A DNA stretch of 64,000 nt from RYN-230 sp963718305 (lineage in GTDB: Bacteria > Actinomycetota > Actinomycetes > Streptosporangiales > Streptosporangiaceae), in the NCBI GenBank assembly GCA_963718305.1, contig CAVQZG010000005.1:62001-126000 (forward strand), in the 5' to 3' direction. Numbering within the stretch: position 1 is the first letter of the stretch; each line of letters opens with the position of its first letter. This document shows, one piece after another, positions 18,021 through 25,753 of the stretch. The position numbers and the translations under genes were made by a program. The notes under the pieces were generated by a model. The model searched no databases and had not been told where the DNA came from. It saw only the letters and a program-made list of their open reading frames with translations.

Positions 18021-18329
18021 GTGATCACCTGTGTCGTTGAATACGTGATCGATCCGGCCAAGATCGACGCCTTCGAACACTTCGCCCGGCGCTGGATGGA
18101 ACTGGTAAATCAGCACGGCGGCACTCACCATGGCTACTTCCTGCCCGCAGAGGGTGCCAGCGACCAGGCACTCGCGCTGTTCAGCTTCCCCAGCCTCGCC
18201 GCGTACGAGCAGTACCGGACCCTGTTCGGCACAGATCCTGAGTTCGTCGCGGCCGATCGGATAAGAGATGAAAGCGGGTGCGTGCTCCGCTACCAGCGCA
18301 CGTTCATGCGCCCATTGCTCCCCGGGTAG
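18021..18329 (+). CDS. NIPSNAP family protein
   Basis: This 102-residue protein reads from GTG 18021, beginning VITCVVEYVIDPAKIDAFEH, with FARRWMELVNQHGG, then HHGYFLPAEG and the terminal FPSLAAYEQYRTLF. This ferredoxin-like dimeric alpha-beta barrel pattern is the NIPSNAP domain. Upstream in-frame codons lack a ribosome binding site. The function of bacterial members is not established; they often sit beside methyltransferases or monooxygenases, as here. Confidence 0.8.
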   Translation: MITCVVEYVIDPAKIDAFEHFARRWMELVNQHGGTHHGYFLPAEGASDQALALFSFPSLAAYEQYRTLFGTDPEFVAADRIRDESGCVLRYQRTFMRPLLPG

Positions 18330-18459
18330 CCGCGCAGGGGCGCACATAGCGGCAGCTGCCTGCAGCACATGAGGCCAGGTGGTCAGAAGTTCCGGGATGA
18401 GCGTCCCAGGGACCCGGCGTTACGCTGTTGACAGGTTGCGCTGGCCGGGGAGGGCGCTG

Positions 18460-18873
18460 GTGACTGCAGGACCTGGGAAGCGTGGGGCGGCGGGTGCGAT
18501 GGGCCGTGGCCGCCTCCGGGCTTCCGACGCAGACCGTGAGCAGGTGATCGATACCCTCAAGGCCGCGTTCGTGCAGGGCTGGCTGAGCAGGGATCAGCTC
18601 GGCGTGCGGGCGGGCCAGGCGCTGGTGTCGCGGACTTATGCGGAGCTGGCGGCAGTCACCGACGGCATCCCGGCCAGGCCGGCCGCCGTCGCAGGGCTGC
18701 CCGCGCGGTCGGCCGGACGCGCCCGGAAGCCGGTGAGCAAGACGGTGGCCGCGTGGGCGGCCTGCGTGATCATTCCGGCGGCGCTGGGAGCTGCTTTCCT
18801 TACCTATTACGGCGGGTTCGTCGTCCTGTTCCTGCTCGCCTTCACCGGGTTGACCGTGACCTCTAAACGCTGA
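18460..18873 (+). CDS. DUF1707 domain membrane protein
   Basis: This 137-residue protein starts at GTG 18460 with GGGAGG seven bases upstream. The DUF1707 (SHOCT-like) motif is LRASDADREQVIDTLKAAFV followed by QGWLSRDQLGVRAGQALVSR and TYAELAAVTDGIP. Two C-terminal transmembrane segments follow (TVAAWAACVIIPAALGAAFL and then FVVLFLLAFTGLTV). Such proteins are common in actinomycetes and are presumed to be membrane-associated oligomerisation modules. No specific job is known. Confidence 0.85.
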   Translation: MTAGPGKRGAAGAMGRGRLRASDADREQVIDTLKAAFVQGWLSRDQLGVRAGQALVSRTYAELAAVTDGIPARPAAVAGLPARSAGRARKPVSKTVAAWAACVIIPAALGAAFLTYYGGFVVLFLLAFTGLTVTSKR

Positions 18874-18913
18874 CCGCCGGGCCCGGGACCCAAGCGCCGT
18901 CGAGGGATGTGGG

Positions 18914-19792
18914 ATGGCACTTAAGCCAGCGTGGAGCGCGGGATGGACAGGCCAGCATGTGCGGCACGCCGCCGCAATGCTCCGGCAGGGCCGCAATCCC
19001 GCCGCGCGCGTGTACGAGAGCATCGGGTCGGACTTCTTCCTGGCCGTGGCGCCGGGCTGGCTGAACCTGGGGCTGTGGGAGGGGCCGGGTTCGGAGGGTG
19101 AGGCCGGGGACGCGTGCCGGCGGCTGGTGGCGACGCTCGCGTCCGCGCTGCCCGCCGGGGGTGTGATCCTGGATGCGGGGAACGGGCTCGGTACCCAGGA
19201 TCCGGTGATCGCCGACGTGGCCCGCCCACGCCGGCTGGTGGCGGTCAACATCACCGAATGGCAGCTGAGGGCGGGCCGGGAACGGCTCAGGGAGGCCGCG
19301 GCTGCGGCCGTCGCCGCAGACGCCGCCCGGCTGCCGGTCGCCGATGCGACCATCGATGGTGTCATCAGCGTGGAGGCCGCGTTCCATTTCCGCTCGCGCC
19401 AGGCTTTTTTCGAAGAGTGTTACCGGGTGCTGCGTCCGGGCGGCGTGCTGAGCATCTCCGACATCCCGGTCCAGCGGTGGCCGGTGACTCCCGCTGAGCT
19501 GCTGGCAGGCCTGACTCAGCTGCGCGTGTTCGGGCTTCGCCCCAGCATGGCCAGGACAGCGGATCAGATCGCCGCGGCGGCGCGTGCGGCCGGCCTGGCC
19601 GAGGTGGAGGTCACGGTATGCGGCGACCGCGTGATCGCCCCCGCGCTCCGGCTCGCCGTCGCGCGGCTGGCCGGGGCGCCGGCTGCGCCCGCCGGGCAGC
19701 AGACCGCCGCGCGGCTGCTGCTGAGGCAGGTGGACCTGCTCTGGCGGCGCCAGATAATCGACTACCTGCTGCTCCGCGCCGTCCGTCCATGA
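18914..19792 (+). CDS. SAM-dependent methyltransferase (UbiE/sugar O-methyltransferase-like)
   Basis: This 292-residue enzyme starts at ATG 18914. Motif I is VILDAGNGLGTQDPVI, with Asn replacing the usual middle Gly neighbour. Motif II is RLVAVNITEWQLRAGRERL, the post-I segment AARLPVADATIDGVISVEAA and motif III VLRPGGVLSISDIPV. The N-terminal YESIGSDFFLAVAPGWLNLG resembles macrolide sugar and cyclopropane/terpene methyltransferases that act on bulky lipophilic acceptors. The acceptor cannot be named. The gene ends 29 bases from the convergent lipoprotein gene. Confidence 0.82.
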   Translation: MALKPAWSAGWTGQHVRHAAAMLRQGRNPAARVYESIGSDFFLAVAPGWLNLGLWEGPGSEGEAGDACRRLVATLASALPAGGVILDAGNGLGTQDPVIADVARPRRLVAVNITEWQLRAGRERLREAAAAAVAADAARLPVADATIDGVISVEAAFHFRSRQAFFEECYRVLRPGGVLSISDIPVQRWPVTPAELLAGLTQLRVFGLRPSMARTADQIAAAARAAGLAEVEVTVCGDRVIAPALRLAVARLAGAPAAPAGQQTAARLLLRQVDLLWRRQIIDYLLLRAVRP

Positions 19793-19821
19793 GGCCCAGC
19801 TTCACCAGGCGACCTTCAAGG

Positions 19822-20169
19822 TCAGGTGAGCGGCGACTTCGCCACATGAGCACTGCTCGTAGTCACGCTGCCGCGAGGCAGCAGATGCTGGCAGGCCTCA
19901 TTGGCCCGGGCCCGGGGGCCGGTGACTTTTCCGTGCGGGCGCCCGCTGATGTGGAAGCGCTCCGATGAATTTGTGGGAGTGGGGAAGTTCGGCACCCCGT
20001 GGGTTTGCATGCAATGCGCGTAGGCAACGTTCTGCCGGAAGGCCGAGGCAGAGCCGCCGGAGAACGAGACCTGCAGGCCACACCCCGTGGCCAGCACGGC
20101 GACGGTGGCCATCACCGCCAGGGCTCCCGCGCGCCGCAGGCCCCCGTTAGCGCCCGTAATGCCGTTCAT
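19822..20169 (-). CDS. Small secreted lipoprotein with two cysteines
   Basis: This 115-residue protein starts at ATG 20169, with AAGGAGC upstream. The N-terminus is a lipoprotein signal (ALAVMATVAVLATGC), so the Cys near residue 30 would be lipidated. The mature part has the pattern AYAHCMQTHGVPNFPTP ... NEACQHLLP found in many actinomycete hypothetical lipoproteins; the two Cys may form a disulfide. It is divergent from an OmpR-type regulator/kinase pair, so it may be a sensor accessory or target of that system. Confidence 0.75.
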   Translation of the reverse strand: MNGITGANGGLRRAGALAVMATVAVLATGCGLQVSFSGGSASAFRQNVAYAHCMQTHGVPNFPTPTNSSERFHISGRPHGKVTGPRARANEACQHLLPRGSVTTSSAHVAKSPLT

Positions 20170-20247
20170 CGCGCCGCTCCTTAATAGCCGGGTGGTAATC
20201 GAGTCCACTTTCCGGAACCCCGGCACGAACCAGTTGTACAGAATGGG

Positions 20248-20289
20248 AGGTGACAGCGCGGGAACCGAAAAAGTCACCTGGCTGTCACC
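20248..20289. promoter_or_regulatory. Candidate OmpR-type operator: repeated GTCACC elements
   Basis: AGGTGAC (20248-20254) is the inverse of GTCACCT (20273-20279), and GTCACC recurs at 20284-20289, 11 bases after the first copy. Direct repeats at an 11-base step are usual for tandem OmpR/PhoB-family binding. The elements lie in the 187-base divergent gap, about 75-110 bases upstream of the regulator start. Confidence 0.4.
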
Positions 20290-20356
20290 AGCGGCCTGCG
20301 ATCTTGGGAAGCAGGCGGCTGACATGCCGTAGGGCACACGAAGCGGCGGGCAGGCG

Positions 20357-21019
20357 ATGCGGGTTCTGGTGACCGAGGACGACGAGGTGCTGGCCACGAC
20401 GGTGGCGGCTGGGCTGCGCCGGGAGGGCATGGCCGTCAACGTGGTCCTGGACGGCGGTGCGGCCCTGGAGCACCTGGCGGTCAACCGCTATGACGTGCTG
20501 GTGCTGGACCGGGACCTGCCCGGTGTGCACGGCGACGACGTCTGCCGGGCCCTGGCTGCGGGCAGGTCCCAGACCCGGGTGCTGATGCTCACCGCGGCGA
20601 GGTCGGTCAGGGAACGGGTCGAGGGCCTCGGGCTGGGCGCCGATGACTACCTGCCCAAGCCGTTTGACTTCGCGGAACTCGTGGCCCGCATCCGGGCCCT
20701 GGGCCGGCGCGCCGCCGCCCCGCTGCCCGCCCGCCTCGAACACGGTGACCTGAGCCTGGATCCGGCCCGCCGCGTCGCGGTCCGCGGCGGGCGGCGGCTG
20801 CCGCTCACCACCAAGGAACTTGCCGTGCTGGAATGCCTGCTCGCCGCGGACGGACGTCCGGTCCCGGCCGAGGAACTGCTGGAGCGGGTATGGGACGAAG
20901 CGGCCGACCCGTTCACCAGCACCGTGAAGACCACCATCCGCCGGCTCCGGGCCAAGCTCGGCGACCCGCCGGTGATCCAGACCGTCCGGGAGAGTGGCTA
21001 CCGCATCGGAGAACCATAA
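20357..21019 (+). CDS. OmpR/PhoB-family response regulator
   Basis: This 220-residue regulator starts at ATG 20357. The receiver domain has the acidic triad TEDDEV, phospho-Asp in VLVLDRDLPGVHGDD, Thr in LMLTAARS and Lys in DDYLPKPFDFAEL. The C-terminal winged helix begins near residue 125 and includes LTTKELAVLECLLAADGRPV and TVKTTIRRLRAKLGDPP. The TAA stop overlaps the ATG of the kinase by one base (TAATG), so the pair is translationally coupled. It probably autoregulates through the GTCACC repeats upstream. Confidence 0.94.
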   Translation: MRVLVTEDDEVLATTVAAGLRREGMAVNVVLDGGAALEHLAVNRYDVLVLDRDLPGVHGDDVCRALAAGRSQTRVLMLTAARSVRERVEGLGLGADDYLPKPFDFAELVARIRALGRRAAAPLPARLEHGDLSLDPARRVAVRGGRRLPLTTKELAVLECLLAADGRPVPAEELLERVWDEAADPFTSTVKTTIRRLRAKLGDPPVIQTVRESGYRIGEP

Positions 21020-22311
21020 TGCGCACCCCCCGCCCGCGCCCCGGTCGCCTGCGCTGGCTGCGGCTGCCCCGCCGCACCGCCCGGCTGCGCCTTACCATCC
21101 TGTACGGCGGGGCGTTCCTGGCCTGCGGCGCGGCCGTGCTCACCCTTACCTACCTGCTCTTCGGGCATGCGACGCCCCCAGCGTCCTCTGCCGCGCCGCC
21201 GGAAGTCCTGCCCGGTGCCCACGCAACAGCAGCACTCAGAGTCCCCGTCGCCTACGTCCAGCGGGCAGGTCGCTACGACGTGATCACAGTCCCCGTCGCC
21301 GTCGCCCAGCAGGTTAAGAGGGCGGATGCCGTCCCCGCCGTTCAGCAGGCCAAGGTGGCCCAGGAGGCCGACCAACTGATCGCCTACGCCAAGCGGCAGC
21401 TGCTGATCGTCTCCGCCATCGCCCTGGCGGTCATCGCGGTGGCCGCCGCCGCGATCGGCTGGATCATCGCCGGCCGGGTGCTGCGCCCGCTGAGCGCGAT
21501 CACCGCCGCCGCCCGCCGGATCTCCGCCAGCAGCCTGCACGAGCGGCTGGCCCTGCACGGACCCGACGACGAGCTCAAGGAACTCGCCGACACCCTCGAC
21601 GGCCTGTTCACGCGGCTGGAAGCCTCCTTCGACGCCCAGCGGCGGTTCGCCGCCAACGCCTCACACGAACTGCGCACCCCGCTGACCCGGGAACGCACCC
21701 TGCTCCAGGTCACCCGCGCCGACCCGGCCGCCACCACCGGCACCTGGCAGGCCGTCAGCGGCGAACTGCTCGCCTCCAACGCCGAGCAGGAACACCTGAT
21801 CGAGGCGCTGCTCACCCTGGCCAGCAGCGAAGCCGGCCCCGGCGAGCACCAGCCCGCCGACCTGGCCGCCATCACCAGCGCCGCCCTGGCCGCCGCCCGC
21901 CCCGCGATCAGCCGCCTGGGCCTGCACGTCCAGACCGACATCCAGCCCGCCGCCCTCGACGGCGATCCCCTCCTGGTCCAGCAGCTGGCCACCAACCTGA
22001 TCGACAACGCCATCCGGCACAACATCCCCGGCGGGGACATCCAGATCGCCACCACGACCAGCCACGCCGGCGCCCTCCTGTCGGTGACCAGCTCCGGGCA
22101 GGTCATCCCGCCCGCCGAAGCCGACCGCCTGTTCCAGCCCTTCCAGCGGCTCGGCCCGCGTCCCGCCCGCCGTGAAGGCCGCGGCCACGGCCTGGGCCTG
22201 TCCATCGTCCGCGCCATCGCCACCGCCCACGGTGCCACCATCACCGCGCAACCCCGGCCCGGCGGCGGCCTGGCCATCGACGTCACCTTCCCCCCGCCAG
22301 CCCCGCGCTAG
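21019..22311 (+). CDS. Sensor histidine kinase, OmpR-partner class
   Basis: This 430-residue membrane kinase begins at ATG 21019. TM1 (LTILYGGAFLACGAAVLTLT) and TM2 (LLIVSAIALAVIAVAAAAIG) enclose a periplasmic segment of about 80 residues, followed by a HAMP domain (VLRPLSAITAAARRISASSL). The H box is FAANASHELRTPLTRERTLL, where the residues after HELRTPLT diverge from the common form. The ATPase domain has the N box LIDNAIRHN and the G box GHGLGLSIVRAIATAHG. The signal is unknown; the lipoprotein across the divergent gap may take part. Confidence 0.93.
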   Translation: MRTPRPRPGRLRWLRLPRRTARLRLTILYGGAFLACGAAVLTLTYLLFGHATPPASSAAPPEVLPGAHATAALRVPVAYVQRAGRYDVITVPVAVAQQVKRADAVPAVQQAKVAQEADQLIAYAKRQLLIVSAIALAVIAVAAAAIGWIIAGRVLRPLSAITAAARRISASSLHERLALHGPDDELKELADTLDGLFTRLEASFDAQRRFAANASHELRTPLTRERTLLQVTRADPAATTGTWQAVSGELLASNAEQEHLIEALLTLASSEAGPGEHQPADLAAITSAALAAARPAISRLGLHVQTDIQPAALDGDPLLVQQLATNLIDNAIRHNIPGGDIQIATTTSHAGALLSVTSSGQVIPPAEADRLFQPFQRLGPRPARREGRGHGLGLSIVRAIATAHGATITAQPRPGGGLAIDVTFPPPAPR

Positions 22312-22332
22312 CCCTTCGGTACGGTCGGGGTC

Positions 22333-23583
22333 ATGACAGACCGGGCCGCCCAGTACCCGCGTGGCGCGGCCGTCACCCTGGCCGAGCTGGGCGAGGACCC
22401 CCATCCCGCGCTGGCCCGGCTGCGCGAGGCCGAGCCCGTCTCCTGGGTGCCGGTGCTGAACGGCTGGCTGGTGACCCGGTGGGACCTGGCCGCGGCGGTC
22501 ATGCGGGACAGCGCGGCCTTCACCGTCGACGACCCCCGCTTCTCGACGGCCCGGATCGTGGGGCCGAGCATGCTCTCGCTGGACGGCGCGGGGCACGACC
22601 GGCACCGGCGCCCGTTCGCCGCGCCGTTCAGCCGGTCCGGTGTGCACGACCAGCTGGCCGGGTTCGTGACCGGGGAAGCGGACCGCCTGGCCGGCGCGAT
22701 GCGCACCGGAAGCACCGCCGGGCGGGGCGACCTGAGCCGCGGCCTGGCCGCACCGCTGGCCGTGGCCGTCGTGGCCCGGGCCCTCGGGCTCGGCCAGGTC
22801 GATCCGGGCACCATCCTGGCCTGGTATGACGCCATCGTCGGCGCGGTCTCCGAGCTGGCCGCCGACGAAGCCCTGGCCAGCTCTGGCCCGGCCAGGTCAG
22901 CCCGGGTGGCCGCGGGCACGGCCGCGTTCGGCCAGCTCAGCGACGGCCTGGCCGCGGTCATCGAGGATCGCGCGGACGGCTCCCTGCTCGCCGCGGCAGT
23001 CCAGCCCGGTCTCAGTCCGGCCGAGATCATCTCTAACGCGGCGGTGCTGATGTTCGGCGGGATCGAGACGACCGAGGGCATGATCGCCAACGTCGCCTGG
23101 CACCTGCTCAGCCACCGCGATCAGCTGGACCTGGTCCACGCCGATCCCGGCCTGCTGCCGCAGGCCATCGAGGAGTCGCTGCGCCTGGAACCCGCGGCGG
23201 CCGTCGTGGACCGCTACGCCACCCGCGACGTGGAACTTGGTGAGGCCGCCATCAGCTCGGGCGACCTGGTCAGCGTCTCGCTGGCCGGCGCGGGCCGGGA
23301 CCCGGCCGTGTTCACCGATCCGGACCGCTTCGATGTGCGCCGGGACAACGCCCGGCAGAACCTGGCCTTCGCCCGCGGCCCGCACTTCTGCCTGGGCGTG
23401 CACCTGGCCCGGCTGGAAGCCCAGGCCGCGCTCACCGCCGCCCTCAGCCAGCTACCGGGCCTGCGGCTCGACCCGGACCGCGGGGCCGCCAACCACGGGG
23501 CCGCCAACCAGGGGGCCGCGCCCCGGGGGCTGGTGTTCCGCAAGCCCCCGTCGCTGCCGGTCCGCTGGGACGCTGCTGGTTAA
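22333..23583 (+). CDS. Cytochrome P450
   Basis: This 416-residue soluble bacterial P450 starts at ATG 22333. The I-helix motif is MFGGIETTEGMIANVAWHLL, with Gly-Gly-Ile-Glu-Thr at the oxygen-activating bend. The ExxR motif is EESLRLEPAAAVVDRYA, and the heme loop FARGPHFCLGVHLARLEAQ holds the axial Cys. Ferredoxin and reductase partners are not encoded nearby. The last residues contain the short repeat GAANHGAANQGAAPRG. The gene follows the kinase by 21 bases, and its 3' end overlaps the convergent LacI gene. The substrate is unknown. Confidence 0.93.
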   Translation: MTDRAAQYPRGAAVTLAELGEDPHPALARLREAEPVSWVPVLNGWLVTRWDLAAAVMRDSAAFTVDDPRFSTARIVGPSMLSLDGAGHDRHRRPFAAPFSRSGVHDQLAGFVTGEADRLAGAMRTGSTAGRGDLSRGLAAPLAVAVVARALGLGQVDPGTILAWYDAIVGAVSELAADEALASSGPARSARVAAGTAAFGQLSDGLAAVIEDRADGSLLAAAVQPGLSPAEIISNAAVLMFGGIETTEGMIANVAWHLLSHRDQLDLVHADPGLLPQAIEESLRLEPAAAVVDRYATRDVELGEAAISSGDLVSVSLAGAGRDPAVFTDPDRFDVRRDNARQNLAFARGPHFCLGVHLARLEAQAALTAALSQLPGLRLDPDRGAANHGAANQGAAPRGLVFRKPPSLPVRWDAAG

Positions 23584-24642
23584 GCGCGTTTCGCGCGGGC
23601 AGCCGCAGCTCTCCCGGCGGATGAGCTGAGTGGGCAGGACCACGTCGCGCGGCTCCGGCTGGCGGTTCCGGACCAGCGACTCCAGCAGCTCGAACGCGGT
23701 GGCGCCGAGTTCCTGGATGGGCTGGCGCACCGTGGTCAGGCCCGGCCGGAGCCGCCGCGCGACCGGGATGTCGTCGAAGCCGGTCACCGCGACCGAACCC
23801 GGCACGTCCGCGCCGTGACGGGCCAGCGCGTGCAGGGCCCCGACCGCGGCGAGATCGTTGGCGCAGACGATGGCCCGGGGCAGTGGCCGGCCCGCGCCGG
23901 TCAGCGCGTCGATGACCGAGGCCCCGCCGTCGGCGTAGTAGCTGCCCTGCCACTCGGGGCCGGTAGCGAGCTCGGCGCCCGCGGCCCTGGCCTCGGCGGT
24001 CACCACCGCCCGGCGGGTCACGTTGTCCGGGCTGTCCGCGACCCCGGCCAGGTACCCGAGGCTGCGGTACCCGTGGTCCCGGGTCAGGTGCCGCATCAGG
24101 TCACGCATGCCCGTCTCGCTGTCGCCGCGCACACTGGCCGTGTGCGGCGTGGTGATCCCGGCCAGGTTGACCACCGGGACCTGGCGGCCCAGCCGGTCCA
24201 GCTGGTCGGAGTCCAGGACCAGGTCATGCACGATCAGCCCGTCGCACTTGCCGGCCAGGGCCAGCATCCGCCGGCCCGCGTCGGCGTCCTCGGCCGCCAC
24301 GGAGCTGATCAGCAGGCTGAAGCCGCTGCGCTGGGCGGCGACCTCGATGCCCCGGTTGATGATGTCGGCGAACTGGAGATTCTCGTCTTCCTCGGCGAAC
24401 ACGGCCGCGGACGTCGCCTTGGGCACCCGGCGGTACACGACCCCGACCGTCTCCTTGAGCTTGACGCTCAGCGCCCGGGCCGCGCCGTCCGGCACGAAGC
24501 CGAGTTCGGCCACCGCCCGCAGCACCCGCTCCCGCGTATCCGCCCGCGGGCTCCCGGTCCCGTTGAGGACCCGGGAGACCGACGCGATGGACACGCCCGC
24601 GGTCGCGGCGACGTCGTAGATCGTGGGCGGATCGCCGTTCAC
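23452..24642 (-). CDS. LacI-family transcriptional regulator with extended C-terminus
   Basis: This 396-residue repressor starts at GTG 24642. The HTH reads TIYDVAATAGVSIASVSRVL, the hinge follows, and a periplasmic-binding-like domain contains VPGSVAVTGFDDIPVARRLR and the usual end LPTQLIRRESCGCPR. Family members normally stop there, at about 340 residues. Here about 50 more residues, rich in Pro/Gly/Arg (GPLVGGPVVGGPAV), run 132 bases into the complement of the P450 gene. It follows the GH25 gene by nine bases, so the two are cotranscribed. The effector is probably a sugar or glycan fragment. Confidence 0.87.
   Translation of the reverse strand: MNGDPPTIYDVAATAGVSIASVSRVLNGTGSPRADTRERVLRAVAELGFVPDGAARALSVKLKETVGVVYRRVPKATSAAVFAEEDENLQFADIINRGIEVAAQRSGFSLLISSVAAEDADAGRRMLALAGKCDGLIVHDLVLDSDQLDRLGRQVPVVNLAGITTPHTASVRGDSETGMRDLMRHLTRDHGYRSLGYLAGVADSPDNVTRRAVVTAEARAAGAELATGPEWQGSYYADGGASVIDALTGAGRPLPRAIVCANDLAAVGALHALARHGADVPGSVAVTGFDDIPVARRLRPGLTTVRQPIQELGATAFELLESLVRNRQPEPRDVVLPTQLIRRESCGCPRETRLTSSVPADRQRRGLAEHQPPGRGPLVGGPVVGGPAVRVEPQAR
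23482..23526. repeat. Three 15-bp tandem repeats in the P450/LacI overlap
   Basis: Two copies of GGGGCCGCCAACCAC (the second ends in G) are followed by a diverged third. They encode GAANH-GAANQ-GAAPR in the P450 frame and the VGGPV/VGGPA repeat in the LacI frame. Confidence 0.75.
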
Positions 24643-24651
24643 GCCGGCAGC

Positions 24652-25581
24652 TTAGGAGACCACGTACCCGACGCTGACCTCGCCGGCGTCGAGACGCTCG
24701 ACCGAGACCGCCGACGTCCGGGACGCGTCGGCGAATTTGAGTACCGTCTGCCCCTTGGTGCTGTCCACATGCACGGAGTTGTGCACCGTCCAGTGACCGT
24801 TCCAGACCGCCACCCGCAGCTTGGCGATGGGCAGTCCCTGTCTCCCGTTGTCGCAGGCGAAGCCGATCTCCTTGGCGCTGCCGAAAGGAATGGCGATGGC
24901 GGTGACGGCGCTGGCGCCGTTGTTCAGGGAGCCGCTCTGCACTTCGGTCTCCTCCTCAGGTGCGGGTGCGGGTGGTGCTGGATTGGCGAACTTCTTCAGG
25001 GCGGCGGTGTCCCCGTTGAACACGTTCACGTCAACCGTGTCGTTGCCCACCTGGGCCGTCCCGAACTGGTGGAACTTCCACGTCGACCACGGTCTGGGCA
25101 CGACCGGCCTGCCCGGCGGGGCGGACGGCTCGGCGATCCACAGCGGGTAGTGGCCCAGGCCGGCGCAGTTCCCCTCCTCGGCAAAAGAGAGGAAGGTGTA
25201 CACGATCGGCGTGAGCCCGGTGGCGTGGTGCACGTCCGCGCACCAGTTGCGCGCGTACTCCGCCACCCGCTGCGGGCTCAGGCCGTCCGTCGTCTCCAGG
25301 TCGAGGGCGAGCAGGTCACCGGCCTGCAGGCCGTGGGCGTCCACCGTGGCCAGGAACGCGCGGGAGTCGTTCGCCGCCCCGTTCTTCGGGTGGGCGAAGT
25401 GGTAGGCGCCACGGACGATGCCGATAGCCTTGGCCGCCCGCCAGTTGGCGGCGAAGGTGGGATCCCTGATCGTCATGCCCTCGGTCGCCTTGATGAACGC
25501 GAACGAAATTCGTCCCTTTTCGGCCTCCCAGTCGAACGACGGCTGGAAACTCGAGAGGTCGATGCCGGCCGCGTTGGCCAC
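24652..25581 (-). CDS. GH25-family lysozyme-like hydrolase with C-terminal beta domain
   Basis: From GTG 25581 (AGGAGG four bases upstream) this gives 309 residues; an upstream start at 25632 would add 17. The GH25 barrel begins AGIDLSSFQPSFDWEAEK, with the conserved Asp, then FIKATEGMTIRDPTFAANW and the catalytic LLALDLETTDGLS pair. About 110 C-terminal residues (IPFGSAKEIGFACDNGRQG) form a separate domain after a PAPPAPAPEEETE linker. No signal peptide is present with either start, unusual for a cell-wall hydrolase and more like a phage endolysin. It is cotranscribed with the downstream LacI gene. Confidence 0.8.
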   Translation of the reverse strand: MANAAGIDLSSFQPSFDWEAEKGRISFAFIKATEGMTIRDPTFAANWRAAKAIGIVRGAYHFAHPKNGAANDSRAFLATVDAHGLQAGDLLALDLETTDGLSPQRVAEYARNWCADVHHATGLTPIVYTFLSFAEEGNCAGLGHYPLWIAEPSAPPGRPVVPRPWSTWKFHQFGTAQVGNDTVDVNVFNGDTAALKKFANPAPPAPAPEEETEVQSGSLNNGASAVTAIAIPFGSAKEIGFACDNGRQGLPIAKLRVAVWNGHWTVHNSVHVDSTKGQTVLKFADASRTSAVSVERLDAGEVSVGYVVS

Positions 25582-25753
25582 GGCTCCTCCTGTCCTCGCA
25601 CTCGCTGGCGGCCCCGACCGCCGGCGGTCCACTCATAGGTGGAGGCCAGGCAATACTAAGCTCCCGTTCCCCCCTGAGAAAGGTGCCCTATCGAGGCGCG
25701 GGGCGCAGCCCGAATGGCCTATCCGGTCATCCCAGTCGGTTTGGCCAACCGAG

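Noticed and set aside
21200..22300. Second kinase-region open frames on the minus strand
   Set aside because: They mirror the kinase coding sequence in high-GC DNA and contain no domain.
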